NCBI GenBank assembly: GCA_015490055.1
Contig: WFYP01000243.1
Location: 1 to 6,493, forward strand
Source of the DNA: Nitratifractor sp.
GTDB lineage: Bacteria > Campylobacterota > Campylobacteria > Campylobacterales > Sulfurovaceae
Reading direction: 5' to 3'
DNA length: 6,493 nucleotides
Position numbers and translations under genes: made by a program. The notes below the pieces were generated by a model. That model was given only the letters and a program-made list of their open reading frames with translations, ran no database searches and was not told the DNA's origin. Below are positions 1-5,636 of this stretch, piece after piece (position 1 is the first letter of the stretch; each line of letters starts with the position of its first letter).

Positions 1-4
1 ATCT

Positions 5-20
5 TAGATTTATAAATCTA
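5..20. repeat. 16-bp perfect palindrome
   Basis: Bases 5-20 read TAGATTTATAAATCTA, which equals its own reverse complement across all 16 positions. It could fold as a 6-bp hairpin with a TATA loop, or be a dimeric repressor site. It lies at the window edge with no T-run after it on the + strand, so an intrinsic terminator for a gene to the left is not well supported. Function is unknown. Confidence 0.6.
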
Positions 21-75
21 CTATATATAACTTTAAAAGCTTGTTATTTTTAGAATTAACTTGTAAGAACAGAAC

Positions 76-102
76 TTGGTAACTTCAGTTATTTAATATA
101 AT
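76..102 (+). promoter_or_regulatory. Candidate sigma-70 promoter with perfect -10
   Basis: TATAAT at 97-102 matches the -10 consensus exactly. A weak -35-like TTGGTA lies at 76-81 with a short 15-base spacer. Campylobacterota sigma-70 promoters commonly lack a recognisable -35, so the weak -35 is not disqualifying. Initiation near 109 would give a leader of about 285 nt before the outer-membrane gene, passing through the dyad at 133-161. In such AT-rich DNA a TATAAT can arise by chance. Confidence 0.35.
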
Positions 103-132
103 CCCCCTCTTTTTTAAGAGAAAAATATTTCA

Positions 133-161
133 ATTTGACAAGTTTACAAAATTTGTCAAAT
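133..161 (+). promoter_or_regulatory. Near-perfect dyad: possible operator or RNA hairpin
   Basis: ATTTGACAA at 133-141 is the exact reverse complement of TTGTCAAAT at 153-161. Inside these arms, G142 faces T152 (a G-U pair in + strand RNA) and TTT 143-145 pairs with AAA 149-151, leaving a 3-base loop. The result is a 13-bp stem. The left arm contains TTGACA (135-140), a perfect -35 hexamer, with an imperfect AATATT 18 bases further on (159-164), so a bound protein could block a promoter. A second dyad, TTACAAA (144-150) with TTTGTAA (163-169), overlaps and would compete for bases. No regulator gene is visible to identify the binding protein. Confidence 0.5.
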
Positions 162-307
162 ATTTGTAATTTCATAAAGGCTGATTTTAAGTGCTTATTT
201 AGCAATATTATGTAATAATTGTGAACAAATTGTCAATTACTACTAAAAAATATCAAATTTTTCTCTTCATATTAAATAATTTAAGTTTTATATTAGTTAA
301 TGTAAAG

Positions 308-313
308 TATACT
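308..313 (+). promoter_or_regulatory. Candidate -10 element proximal to the outer-membrane gene
   Basis: TATACT at 308-313 differs from TATAAT at one position and sits inside the 10-bp palindrome AAGTATACTT (305-314). No good -35 is seen 16-18 bases upstream. Transcription from about 320 would give a leader of roughly 70 nt that includes the 337-358 hairpin. The same TATACT word lies in front of acpP on the other strand. Confidence 0.35.
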
Positions 314-336
314 TCACTCATAGGAAAGATAAAGTC

Positions 337-358
337 GCTCTTAGAAATTCTAAAGAGC
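337..358 (+). other. Hairpin in the 5' leader of the outer-membrane gene
   Basis: GCTCTT (337-342) pairs with AAGAGC (353-358). AGA (343-345) pairs with TCT (349-351) past one bulged A, closing on the 3-base loop AAT. A 5-bp outer pairing, GAAAG near 323 with CTTTC at 366-370, could enclose it. The stem ends 22 bases before the Shine-Dalgarno sequence and does not cover it, so mRNA stabilisation or start-site accessibility is more likely than direct occlusion. This is inference. Confidence 0.35.
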
Positions 359-380
359 TCAAAAGCTTTCAAGATATTAC

Positions 381-387
381 AAGGTGG
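381..387 (+). promoter_or_regulatory. Shine-Dalgarno that decides the outer-membrane gene start
   Basis: AAGGTGG at 381-387 is one base off AAGGAGG and lies 5 bases before ATG 393. An in-frame GTG at 384 sits inside this ribosome-binding site and would have no site of its own, so ATG 393 is preferred. Confidence 0.7.
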
Positions 388-392
388 TAAAA

Positions 393-1091
393 ATGAAAAC
401 TATATCAAAATTTTTAAGTGTTGCAGTTATTGCAAGTTCTGCTCTTTTTGCAGGGGGTGCTTTTGTTCCTGAACCTACTGCTCCAGATGTAGAACCTGTT
501 GAGCCAGCGGTTGCAGAAATTCCAGATACTGCACCAGAGCAGAGTAATATACAACCTTACTTTGGTGGTGCATTAGGTAGTTCAACAGCTACAGTAAATA
601 GTGAAGCTAAAGTTTGTGGTGGTTGTCAGTATGATAAATTAAATCAAACTAGCTCTAAAGCTCCTGATAAAATTTTAAGATGGGGTGGTAGTGGAGACTC
701 TACTTCAGTTATGGCATTAGCTGGTGTTGAATTAAACGATTTCTTGGCAATAGAAGCTCGTTTAACAAAAGCAGTGTCTGATTATGAAATAAAAGACCAT
801 AAACCAATTAGTTACACAAATGGTGCTATATATCTTAAACCTCAATATAAATTTGAAATGGGTTCAATATATGGATTACTAGGTTATGGTGTATCTAAGT
901 TTGACTTTATGGATAATAGTACAAGTGCAACAGGATTCCAATATGGTGTAGGTGGTAGTTATAATGTAAATGACGAGTTAGCAGTATTTGCTGATTATAC
1001 TAAACTTTATGGCGGTGGAAAGAAAATTTCTAAAGCCACTACAATGAATGGCATTGATAGTGTAAATGCTGGTGTTATCTTTAAGCCTTAA
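393..1091 (+). CDS. Exported small beta-barrel outer-membrane protein (OmpA/Opa-like porin fold)
   Basis: The 232-residue product starts at ATG 393. Residues 1-20 are a Sec signal peptide (Lys-rich start, hydrophobic core, likely cleavage after LFA or at Ala23). Residues about 24-53 are an acidic Pro/Glu/Ala-rich linker with repeated PEP/VEP words. Residues about 54-232 alternate Gly, aromatic and small residues in a pattern fitting an eight-strand barrel: strands near 54-66, 103-112, 117-130, 144-155, 158-170, 181-190, 195-206 and 223-230, ending VIFKP. The first long loop carries a C-G-G-C pair (Cys75, Cys78), the only cysteines in the mature protein. It is not a haem site because no His follows. 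The protein probably sits in the outer membrane as a structural or adhesive small barrel; substrate and partners are unknown. It stands alone on its strand and is convergent with the neighbouring operon. The barrel class is fairly secure, the function is not. Confidence 0.75.
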   Translation: MKTISKFLSVAVIASSALFAGGAFVPEPTAPDVEPVEPAVAEIPDTAPEQSNIQPYFGGALGSSTATVNSEAKVCGGCQYDKLNQTSSKAPDKILRWGGSGDSTSVMALAGVELNDFLAIEARLTKAVSDYEIKDHKPISYTNGAIYLKPQYKFEMGSIYGLLGYGVSKFDFMDNSTSATGFQYGVGGSYNVNDELAVFADYTKLYGGGKKISKATTMNGIDSVNAGVIFKP

Positions 1092-1100
1092 TTAAAGACA

Positions 1101-1132
1101 ACAAAAAATATTCTTAAAGGGGTTTGACCCCT
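1101..1132 (-). terminator. Intrinsic terminator of the - strand operon, between convergent genes
   Basis: AGGGGT (1118-1123) pairs with ACCCCT (1127-1132) around a 3-base loop, a GC-rich 6-bp stem in AT-rich surroundings. On the - strand it starts 4 bases after the methyltransferase stop, and the RNA continues into a U-rich stretch with six consecutive U. On the + strand the bases after the stem are A-rich, so termination of the outer-membrane transcript here would be weaker. Confidence 0.65.
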
Positions 1133-1136
1133 AAAA

Positions 1137-1865
1137 TTAATCAACTCTTTTTAATATATAAATAGTTTTATCATAATCTTCCATATCATATAGTTTTATT
1201 GGGATGATACTTTGTATCTCCCAGCCACTAAGAAGTTCAAAAAACTCTTGGCTATAGTAGTATTGCGAGATACTATCACGATTTTTTGTATATAAATTTC
1301 CACTTTTCTCAAATAGTGTGAAGTTAGATTCATATAAACCATTTTCGTAAAAGCTCTCTATTGCTAAAAATCTATTTTCATCTTCTGCTATAAAGTTACC
1401 TACTGCTAGCTCAGATAAACCAAATTCTGTATTAACATCGAATATAAAATATCCATTATCTTTAACTACACTTTTTAAATCTTGAAAAAATTCTATAAAC
1501 TCTTGAGGTGTTAAATAGTTAATCATATCAAAAGTTGCAGTTGCAATATCTACTTTTTCAGTAATTTTATTTAACTCTTTGGTGGATACATTTAAGCCCT
1601 TCTCTTTAGCATACTCTACCATTAAAGAGCTTCTATCAATGCCTTGCAAAAATTTGGGATTAAATTGTTTTTTTACTTCATATAAAAAGTCGCCTTTTCC
1701 GCAACCTATATCTAAAATAGAGTTAAAGTTTAGATTTTTTAAAATATCGAAGTAGTAGTTATAGAGGGTAGGGGATACCTCTTTTACTCCGATTAAATCT
1801 TCTATCTTAGCATAGAGATTGAGTGCCTCTACACTATTGTTAGTAGTGTCAGTACTACTTGGCAC
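1137..1865 (-). CDS. Class I SAM-dependent methyltransferase, substrate unknown
   Basis: The 242-residue product has a Rossmann-type SAM-binding core. Motif I is at residues 51-58 (LDIGCGKG), the acidic ribose-binding residue is Asp77 in GIDRS, and a motif near 107-118 (DIATATFDMINYL region) follows. After a helix comes the strand NGYFIFDVNTEFG (137-149). The NYL plus FDVNT pattern resembles the uncharacterised YqeM-like group (established families, recognised by eye). The C-terminal half, rich in Phe and Tyr, probably forms the substrate pocket. The start is GTG at 1865, overlapping the end of hisG by 11 bp in another frame. Upstream AGAG/AGAGG words give a modest ribosome-binding site, and no other good start lies before motif I. 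It is last in the operon and is followed directly by the terminator. BioC (malonyl-ACP methyltransferase) was considered because of the fatty-acid context, but the sequence gives no specific support. Confidence 0.8.
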   Translation of the reverse strand: MPSSTDTTNNSVEALNLYAKIEDLIGVKEVSPTLYNYYFDILKNLNFNSILDIGCGKGDFLYEVKKQFNPKFLQGIDRSSLMVEYAKEKGLNVSTKELNKITEKVDIATATFDMINYLTPQEFIEFFQDLKSVVKDNGYFIFDVNTEFGLSELAVGNFIAEDENRFLAIESFYENGLYESNFTLFEKSGNLYTKNRDSISQYYYSQEFFELLSGWEIQSIIPIKLYDMEDYDKTIYILKRVD

Positions 1866-2478
1866 GATTCTCTATTGCCTCTTTTAATAAATTGTAAAGT
1901 TCTAAAATCTCAGCCTTTTTCTCAAAAAAGCTATTTTTATTTGCAATTAAGTGAGCACTAGACTCCATAATATCTTCGGCAACTTTTAAGCCATTCTCTC
2001 TCATAGTTTCGCCAGTTTCTACAATATCTACAATAGCATCAGCTAATCCAACTAATGGTGCTAACTCTATTGATCCATAAAGTTTAATAACCTCTACGCC
2101 AACAGCTTTACTAGCGAAATAGTTTTTTGTAATATTTACCATTTTTGTTGCAATTTTAATATCTGGGCGACTCCAATCTAGCTCGTCATCGTTTTTAATA
2201 CCTATTGCCACTTTACATTTACCAATTTGTAAATCTAGTAAATCTACAATATCTAACTCTTTTTCTGTAATAACATCTAAACCAACAACACCCAAATCGG
2301 CAGAGCCATACTCTACATATGTTGGTACATCTTGGTTTCTAACATTTAAAAATGTAAACTTTTCTGTTTTTAAAATTAGTTTACGGCTCTCGAACTTAAA
2401 TTCGCTATCAAAAATATCTGCAAGAAGGCTCATTGTCTCTTCTGCTATTCTTCCCTTTGGTAGTGCAATAGTTAGCAT
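1855..2478 (-). CDS. hisG: ATP phosphoribosyltransferase, short-form catalytic subunit
   Basis: HisG joins ATP and PRPP to give phosphoribosyl-ATP, the first step of histidine synthesis in the cytoplasm. The 207-residue product starts MLTIALPKGR, the family's N-terminal strand and phosphate-contacting loop. It has the domain-linking segment VEYGSADLGVVGLD (55-68) and the PRPP-binding signature from Glu138 to Met159, including DIVETGETM (151-159). Its length matches the short HisG form, which lacks the C-terminal regulatory domain and works with a HisZ subunit; hisZ is not in this window. The ATG at 2478 has a strong AAGGAG 5 bases upstream and overlaps the coaX stop by 7 bp, so the two are translationally coupled. 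A histidine gene in a lipid/CoA operon is a linkage of convenience rather than one pathway. Confidence 0.96.
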   Translation of the reverse strand: MLTIALPKGRIAEETMSLLADIFDSEFKFESRKLILKTEKFTFLNVRNQDVPTYVEYGSADLGVVGLDVITEKELDIVDLLDLQIGKCKVAIGIKNDDELDWSRPDIKIATKMVNITKNYFASKAVGVEVIKLYGSIELAPLVGLADAIVDIVETGETMRENGLKVAEDIMESSAHLIANKNSFFEKKAEILELYNLLKEAIENRAK

Positions 2479-3098
2479 CTACTCTCCTTAATTACTTTTT
2501 TCATTCCTTCAAAGATTAAATCTTCGATATATTCGCTTTTTTCTATATAGCTACTTATTAGCTTAGCATCGCCACCACAGCAGTATATTGGTAAGTTTTC
2601 ACTATTTATAGATTTAACAAGCGAAACTATTGGTGCAATGATACCATAAGATATACTCATTTTAGTAGAGTCTGTTGGTAGTTTATCTATATCTACTTCA
2701 GCTAAATCATCAATTTTAAGCACTGATGATATATCTGTATAGCACTCTTTAACTCTCCAAATTCCTGGTAAAATTGTACCACCTACAAATTTAGAGTTTA
2801 ACTTTTTATCTATTGTAATAGCACTGCCAGCATCTATATATATGCCATCTCCTCGGCTAAGTAAAAGTGTTTGTCTATCTATACCCATACCTTCGTACGA
2901 GCCATTTAAATTAATATAGTTGCTTAAATCTATCCAATTACTTATATTAGATAACTTTGTTAGATTATTTGGGTTTACATTTATATAGTAAACTTTTTCA
3001 TTAGAATACTCTTTTATTAAATCATCTACACTTAAATGGCTAACTGCTTTGCCATCATAAAAATGGGCGTATCTATTTCCTATATCTGCAAGATACAC
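2472..3098 (-). CDS. coaX: Type III pantothenate kinase
   Basis: CoaX phosphorylates pantothenate with ATP, the first step of CoA synthesis, using the ASKHA fold. Motifs in order over 208 residues: the phosphate-binding DIGN (5-8), the substrate-side GMGIDR (70-75), the DAGSAITID segment (89-97) with catalytic-region Asp89, GGTILPGI (106-113) and CCGGDA (173-178) near the end. Family knowledge: type III enzymes need a monovalent cation and are not inhibited by CoA. It is shorter than the roughly 250-residue proteins of other phyla, as is usual for Campylobacterota. Two departures are visible: the DxGN motif is followed by Arg9 where Thr or Ser is common, and the usual DxGT has Ser92. The GTG start at 3098 lies 2 bases after the accA stop with almost no Shine-Dalgarno sequence, so translation probably depends on ribosomes finishing accA. 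It supplies the CoA from which the neighbouring ACP gets its prosthetic arm. Confidence 0.9.
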   Translation of the reverse strand: MYLADIGNRYAHFYDGKAVSHLSVDDLIKEYSNEKVYYINVNPNNLTKLSNISNWIDLSNYINLNGSYEGMGIDRQTLLLSRGDGIYIDAGSAITIDKKLNSKFVGGTILPGIWRVKECYTDISSVLKIDDLAEVDIDKLPTDSTKMSISYGIIAPIVSLVKSINSENLPIYCCGGDAKLISSYIEKSEYIEDLIFEGMKKVIKESRC

Positions 3099-3100
3099 AA

Positions 3101-4036
3101 CTACTCGTTATATGAACCTACAGATATTAGCTTTTGATATCTCTTTTCAAGCAACTCATCTTTTGTTAAAGCTTTTAACTCTTTAACCGCATTCAAATAG
3201 TACTCTTTAACCGCATTTGCAGCAGCTTCTTTATCTCTATGGGCACCAATTAATGGCTCATCAATAATATCATCTATTAATCCATGCTCTTTTAGGCTAT
3301 CTGGTGTAATTTTTAAAGCTTTTGTTGCTTGTTCTATCTTAGTTGGGTCATTCCATAAAATAGCACTACATCCCTCTGGTGAAATTACAGCAAATATAGA
3401 GTATCGCATCATTGCAAATTTATCTGCAACACCAATAGCAAGTGCTCCACCACTTCCGCCTTCTCCAATAACTATAGATACAAGTGGCACTCTTTTACTA
3501 GATAATTCCATAAGATTTCTAGCGATTGCTTCGCTCTGTCCTCTCTCTTCTGCCCCAAGCCCTGGGTATGCACCCGGAGTGTCTATTAACATCAAAACAG
3601 GAATATCAAACTTCTCTGCAAGGTCTATTGCACGAAGAGCTTTTCTGTACCCTTCTGGATGAGGCATACCGAAGTTTCTTTTTAATTTATTTTTAGTACC
3701 ACGACCCTTTTGCTCCCCAATAAGCATAGTCTTTTGTCCGCCTATCCAGCCAATATAGCAGATAATTGCTGGGTCGTCTCTAAAAGTTCTATCGCCATGA
3801 ATCTCTTGAGCATCTTCCATTAATAGACGCATATAATCTAAGGCATATGGTCTATCTGGGTGTCTAGCAAGTTGTAGCTTTTGGTAGTCGCTTAAAGAGC
3901 CAAAAACTTTTTTTACCTCTTTTTCTAAATCTTTGTTTAGAATCTCTACAGCAGCTTCATCAACTCTTGCACGAGCAGATTCTATAGAAGATTGTATCTC
4001 TTCAATAGACTTTTCAAAGTCTAAATAATTTGCCAT
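3101..4036 (-). CDS. accA: Acetyl-CoA carboxylase carboxyltransferase subunit alpha
   Basis: With AccD, this subunit transfers the carboxyl group from carboxybiotin on AccB to acetyl-CoA, giving malonyl-CoA for fatty-acid synthesis. The 311-residue length is normal. A helical, charged N-terminus (1-50) is followed by LARHPDRPYALDY (56-68), HGDR (80-83), the basic QKGRGTK segment (109-115), GMPHPEGYRKALR (123-135), DTPGAYPG (152-159) and the glycine-rich GEGGSGGALA (191-200). The last two build the crotonase-fold active site and oxyanion hole. The ATG at 4036 follows the fabF stop by 3 bases. Its AAGG ribosome-binding site is made from the last codons of fabF, so the two are coupled. accD, accB and accC are not in the window. 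Confidence 0.97.
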   Translation of the reverse strand: MANYLDFEKSIEEIQSSIESARARVDEAAVEILNKDLEKEVKKVFGSLSDYQKLQLARHPDRPYALDYMRLLMEDAQEIHGDRTFRDDPAIICYIGWIGGQKTMLIGEQKGRGTKNKLKRNFGMPHPEGYRKALRAIDLAEKFDIPVLMLIDTPGAYPGLGAEERGQSEAIARNLMELSSKRVPLVSIVIGEGGSGGALAIGVADKFAMMRYSIFAVISPEGCSAILWNDPTKIEQATKALKITPDSLKEHGLIDDIIDEPLIGAHRDKEAAANAVKEYYLNAVKELKALTKDELLEKRYQKLISVGSYNE

Positions 4037-4039
4037 CTT

Positions 4040-5263
4040 TTAGCCTTGGTATTTTTTAAATATAACAACTCCATTTGTCCCGCCAAAACCAAATGAGTTA
4101 CTCATAACAACATTTAGCTCAGCCTCTCTTGCACCCTCTGTTACATAGTCTAAATCACAATTTTCATCAGGAGTCTCATAGTTAATTGTTGGAGGAATTA
4201 TACTATCTCTCATTGCCATAATAGAAAGTACTGCTTCTATAGAGCCAGCTGCTCCCAAACAGTGACCAATTTGACCTTTTGTAGAACTCATTGGAGGACA
4301 ATTATCTTTACCACCTAAAAGCTCTTTAAGTGCAGCTGTTTCATTCTTATCATTAACTGGTGTAGATGTTCCATGTGCATTTACATAGTCAATTTTTGGC
4401 TCACCTGCCATTTTATATGCAGCCTTCATAGCTCTAAGTGGACCATCCATTGTAGGAGTTGTAATATGGTTTGCATCTCCACTCTCGCCAAAGCCAATGA
4501 GTTCTGCATAAATTGTTGCACCTCTAGCTATTGCAGAGTCTAAATCTTCTAAAACAAGTGCACCAGCACCTTCTCCCATAACAAAGCCATCTCTGCCAGC
4601 ATCAAAAGGTCGAGAAGAAGTTTTAGGGTCGTCATTTCTAGTACTTAATGCCTTCATAGCAGCAAATCCACCAATCCCAACAGGGCAAATAGCAGACTCA
4701 GCACCAACTACTAACATCTGCTCTGCTTCACCAACCATTATAGCTTTTGCAGCATCAGCAATGGCGTGAGTACCAGCAGCACAAGCTGTAACAGAACTTA
4801 TATTAGGACCTCTTAACTTATTATATATAGATACAAATCCACCAAGCATATTAACTAAAGCAGATGGTATAAAAAATGGAGATATTCTTCTAGGACCTCT
4901 AGTTTCACATATTACAGAGTTTTTCTCGATTGTAGGTAGTCCACCAATACCAGAAGCACAGCTAACACCAAATCTATCTCTATCTACGCTGTCATCAATC
5001 TTTGCATCTTCCATAGCTTCAGCAGCGGCTTTAAGACCAAAATGAATAAATCTATCAGCTTTTTTAACCTCTTTAGCATCCATAATAGTTGTTGGGTCAA
5101 AATTTTTTACTTCACCAGCAACTTGACAAGCAAACTTTTCTGGGTCGAAAATAGTAATTCTATCAATTCCACACTGACCATCTAAAATAGCTTTAAACGA
5201 GCTCTCTTTATCGTGCCCTAAGCTGTTTATCATGCCTAAGCCTGTTACTACTACCCTTCTCAT
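4040..5263 (-). CDS. fabF: Beta-ketoacyl-ACP synthase II
   Basis: FabF catalyses Claisen condensation of malonyl-ACP with a growing acyl-ACP in the cytoplasm. The 407-residue thiolase-fold protein is full length. The nucleophile is Cys161 in VTACAAGTH. The two histidines are His297 in NAHGTSTPVND and His334 in GHCLGAAGS, with Lys329 in the conserved STKGQIGH segment. The acyl-pocket gating loop SFGFGGTNG spans 390-398. The Cys-His-His triad marks an elongating enzyme rather than FabH (Cys-His-Asn). The FabF rather than FabB call rests on position next to acpP and overall resemblance. The ATG at 5263 has AGGAG 5 bases upstream. It is separated from acpP by a 112-bp gap with unusual RNA structure, whereas the downstream genes are packed tightly. 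Confidence 0.96.
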   Translation of the reverse strand: MRRVVVTGLGMINSLGHDKESSFKAILDGQCGIDRITIFDPEKFACQVAGEVKNFDPTTIMDAKEVKKADRFIHFGLKAAAEAMEDAKIDDSVDRDRFGVSCASGIGGLPTIEKNSVICETRGPRRISPFFIPSALVNMLGGFVSIYNKLRGPNISSVTACAAGTHAIADAAKAIMVGEAEQMLVVGAESAICPVGIGGFAAMKALSTRNDDPKTSSRPFDAGRDGFVMGEGAGALVLEDLDSAIARGATIYAELIGFGESGDANHITTPTMDGPLRAMKAAYKMAGEPKIDYVNAHGTSTPVNDKNETAALKELLGGKDNCPPMSSTKGQIGHCLGAAGSIEAVLSIMAMRDSIIPPTINYETPDENCDLDYVTEGAREAELNVVMSNSFGFGGTNGVVIFKKYQG

Positions 5264-5284
5264 AACAACTCCTAATATTTAAAT

Positions 5285-5348
5285 AAGATAGCAAAGCTCA
5301 CTATTAAATAGACCAAATTATGGTGCAATTTATAAGCTCTCCTATCTT
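5285..5348 (-). other. Second, competing stem upstream of fabF
   Basis: In the - strand transcript, AAGATAGGAGAGCT (5348-5335) pairs with AGCTTTGCTATCTT (5298-5285). Thirteen of 14 positions pair, with one G-U pair and one G-G mismatch, around a 36-base AT-rich loop. Its 5' arm reuses 8 bases (5348-5341) of the 3' arm of the UUCG hairpin, so the full forms of both cannot coexist. The distal 5 bp of the UUCG hairpin could survive beside it. The stem ends 11 bases before the fabF AGGAG and does not cover it. The tail is AU-rich but has no clean U-run, so it is at best a weak terminator. Confidence 0.45.
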
Positions 5349-5370
5349 CCCTCCGAAGAGGAAAAATAAG
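5341..5370 (-). other. UUCG-capped 13-bp RNA hairpin after acpP
   Basis: In the - strand transcript, CTTATTTTTCCTC (5370-5358) pairs at all 13 positions with GAGGGAAGATAGG (5353-5341), including three G-U pairs. The loop is UUCG closed by C-G, the exceptionally stable tetraloop class. On the + strand the three G-U pairs become A-C mismatches, so the structure fits transcription with acpP. It begins 5 bases after the acpP stop and is not followed by a U-run. It therefore looks more like an mRNA 3'-end stabiliser or processing element, or a leaky terminator, than a full terminator. Confidence 0.6.
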
Positions 5371-5375
5371 CTAAA

Positions 5376-5609
5376 TTACGCTTTAGCTTCTTCGATGAAT
5401 TTTACAGCGTCTGCAACAGTTGCAATACTTTCTGCACTCTCATCAGGAATTTCAATATCGAACTTCTCTTCTAAAGCCATTACAAGCTCAACAACATCAA
5501 GACTATCAGCACCTAAATCCTCTACGAATTTAGAATCCTCTTTAATCTCATCTATGTTTGCTCCTAATTGCTCTGCTACAACTTCTTTTACTTCATCTAA
5601 AATTGCCAT
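5376..5609 (-). CDS. acpP: Acyl carrier protein
   Basis: This is the small acidic carrier that holds growing fatty-acyl chains as thioesters during synthesis in the cytoplasm. The 77-residue product is the normal ACP length, a four-helix bundle. Ser36 in GADSLD is the attachment site for the 4'-phosphopantetheine arm, placed by AcpS from CoA. The following recognition helix, DVVELVMALEEKF (38-50), is acidic as expected for docking to FabF and other partners. The ATG at 5609 has a strong AAGGAG with 6 bases of spacing, consistent with high expression. It has its own likely promoter about 28 bases upstream and heads the acpP-fabF-accA-coaX-hisG cluster. The 112-bp gap to fabF may allow acpP to be expressed above the rest. 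Confidence 0.97.
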   Translation of the reverse strand: MAILDEVKEVVAEQLGANIDEIKEDSKFVEDLGADSLDVVELVMALEEKFDIEIPDESAESIATVADAVKFIEEAKA

Positions 5610-5636
5610 TAAATACTCCTTATAAAATATGCTGTA

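Larger units (their letters stand above)
1..392. other. Non-coding AT-rich region upstream of the outer-membrane protein gene
   Basis: I see no convincing gene here. The one reading frame of any length (221-472) begins with GTG, has no Shine-Dalgarno sequence, encodes a low-complexity Lys/Ile/Phe/Cys-rich peptide and runs out of frame into the outer-membrane gene. The stretch holds a perfect palindrome (5-20), a perfect TATAAT (97-102), a near-perfect 29-nt dyad (133-161) with a second dyad overlapping it (144-150 with 163-169), a TATACT (308-313) and a leader hairpin (337-358). The word TTGTCAA occurs at 153-159 and 230-236, and in reverse at 135-141. The gene to the left of the window is not visible, so part of this region may serve a divergent or upstream gene. 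Confidence 0.7.

Noticed and set aside
58..85. Repeated AACTT words as iterons
   Set aside because: Three short copies with irregular spacing (15 and 8 bases) are expected by chance in AT-rich DNA; no origin features nearby.
103..107. Run of C as a phase-variation tract
   Set aside because: Only five C, too short for slipped-strand switching, and not placed in a coding start or a clear promoter spacer.
384..392. In-frame GTG start three codons upstream of the outer-membrane gene ATG
   Set aside because: The GTG lies inside the AAGGTGG that serves ATG 393 and has no site of its own; the signal peptide starts naturally at MKTISKF.
221..472. 83-codon + strand reading frame before the outer-membrane gene
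   Set aside because: GTG start without a ribosome-binding site, low-complexity composition, and overlap in another frame with a gene that has a clear signal peptide and Shine-Dalgarno sequence.
615..626. CGGC in the outer-membrane protein as a c-type haem site
   Set aside because: A haem site needs CxxCH; here Gln follows the second Cys.
5301..5324. Small dyads CTATT-A-AATAG and ACCA-N5-TGGT as fatty-acid repressor sites
   Set aside because: Arms of 4-5 bp are common by chance, they do not match a known FadR or FabT site that I can recognise, and they fall in the loop of the larger stem.
5320..5625. 101-codon + strand reading frame antisense to acpP
   Set aside because: It mirrors the acpP coding frame; its Ser-rich composition is what an antisense shadow of ACP gives, and acpP is unmistakable.
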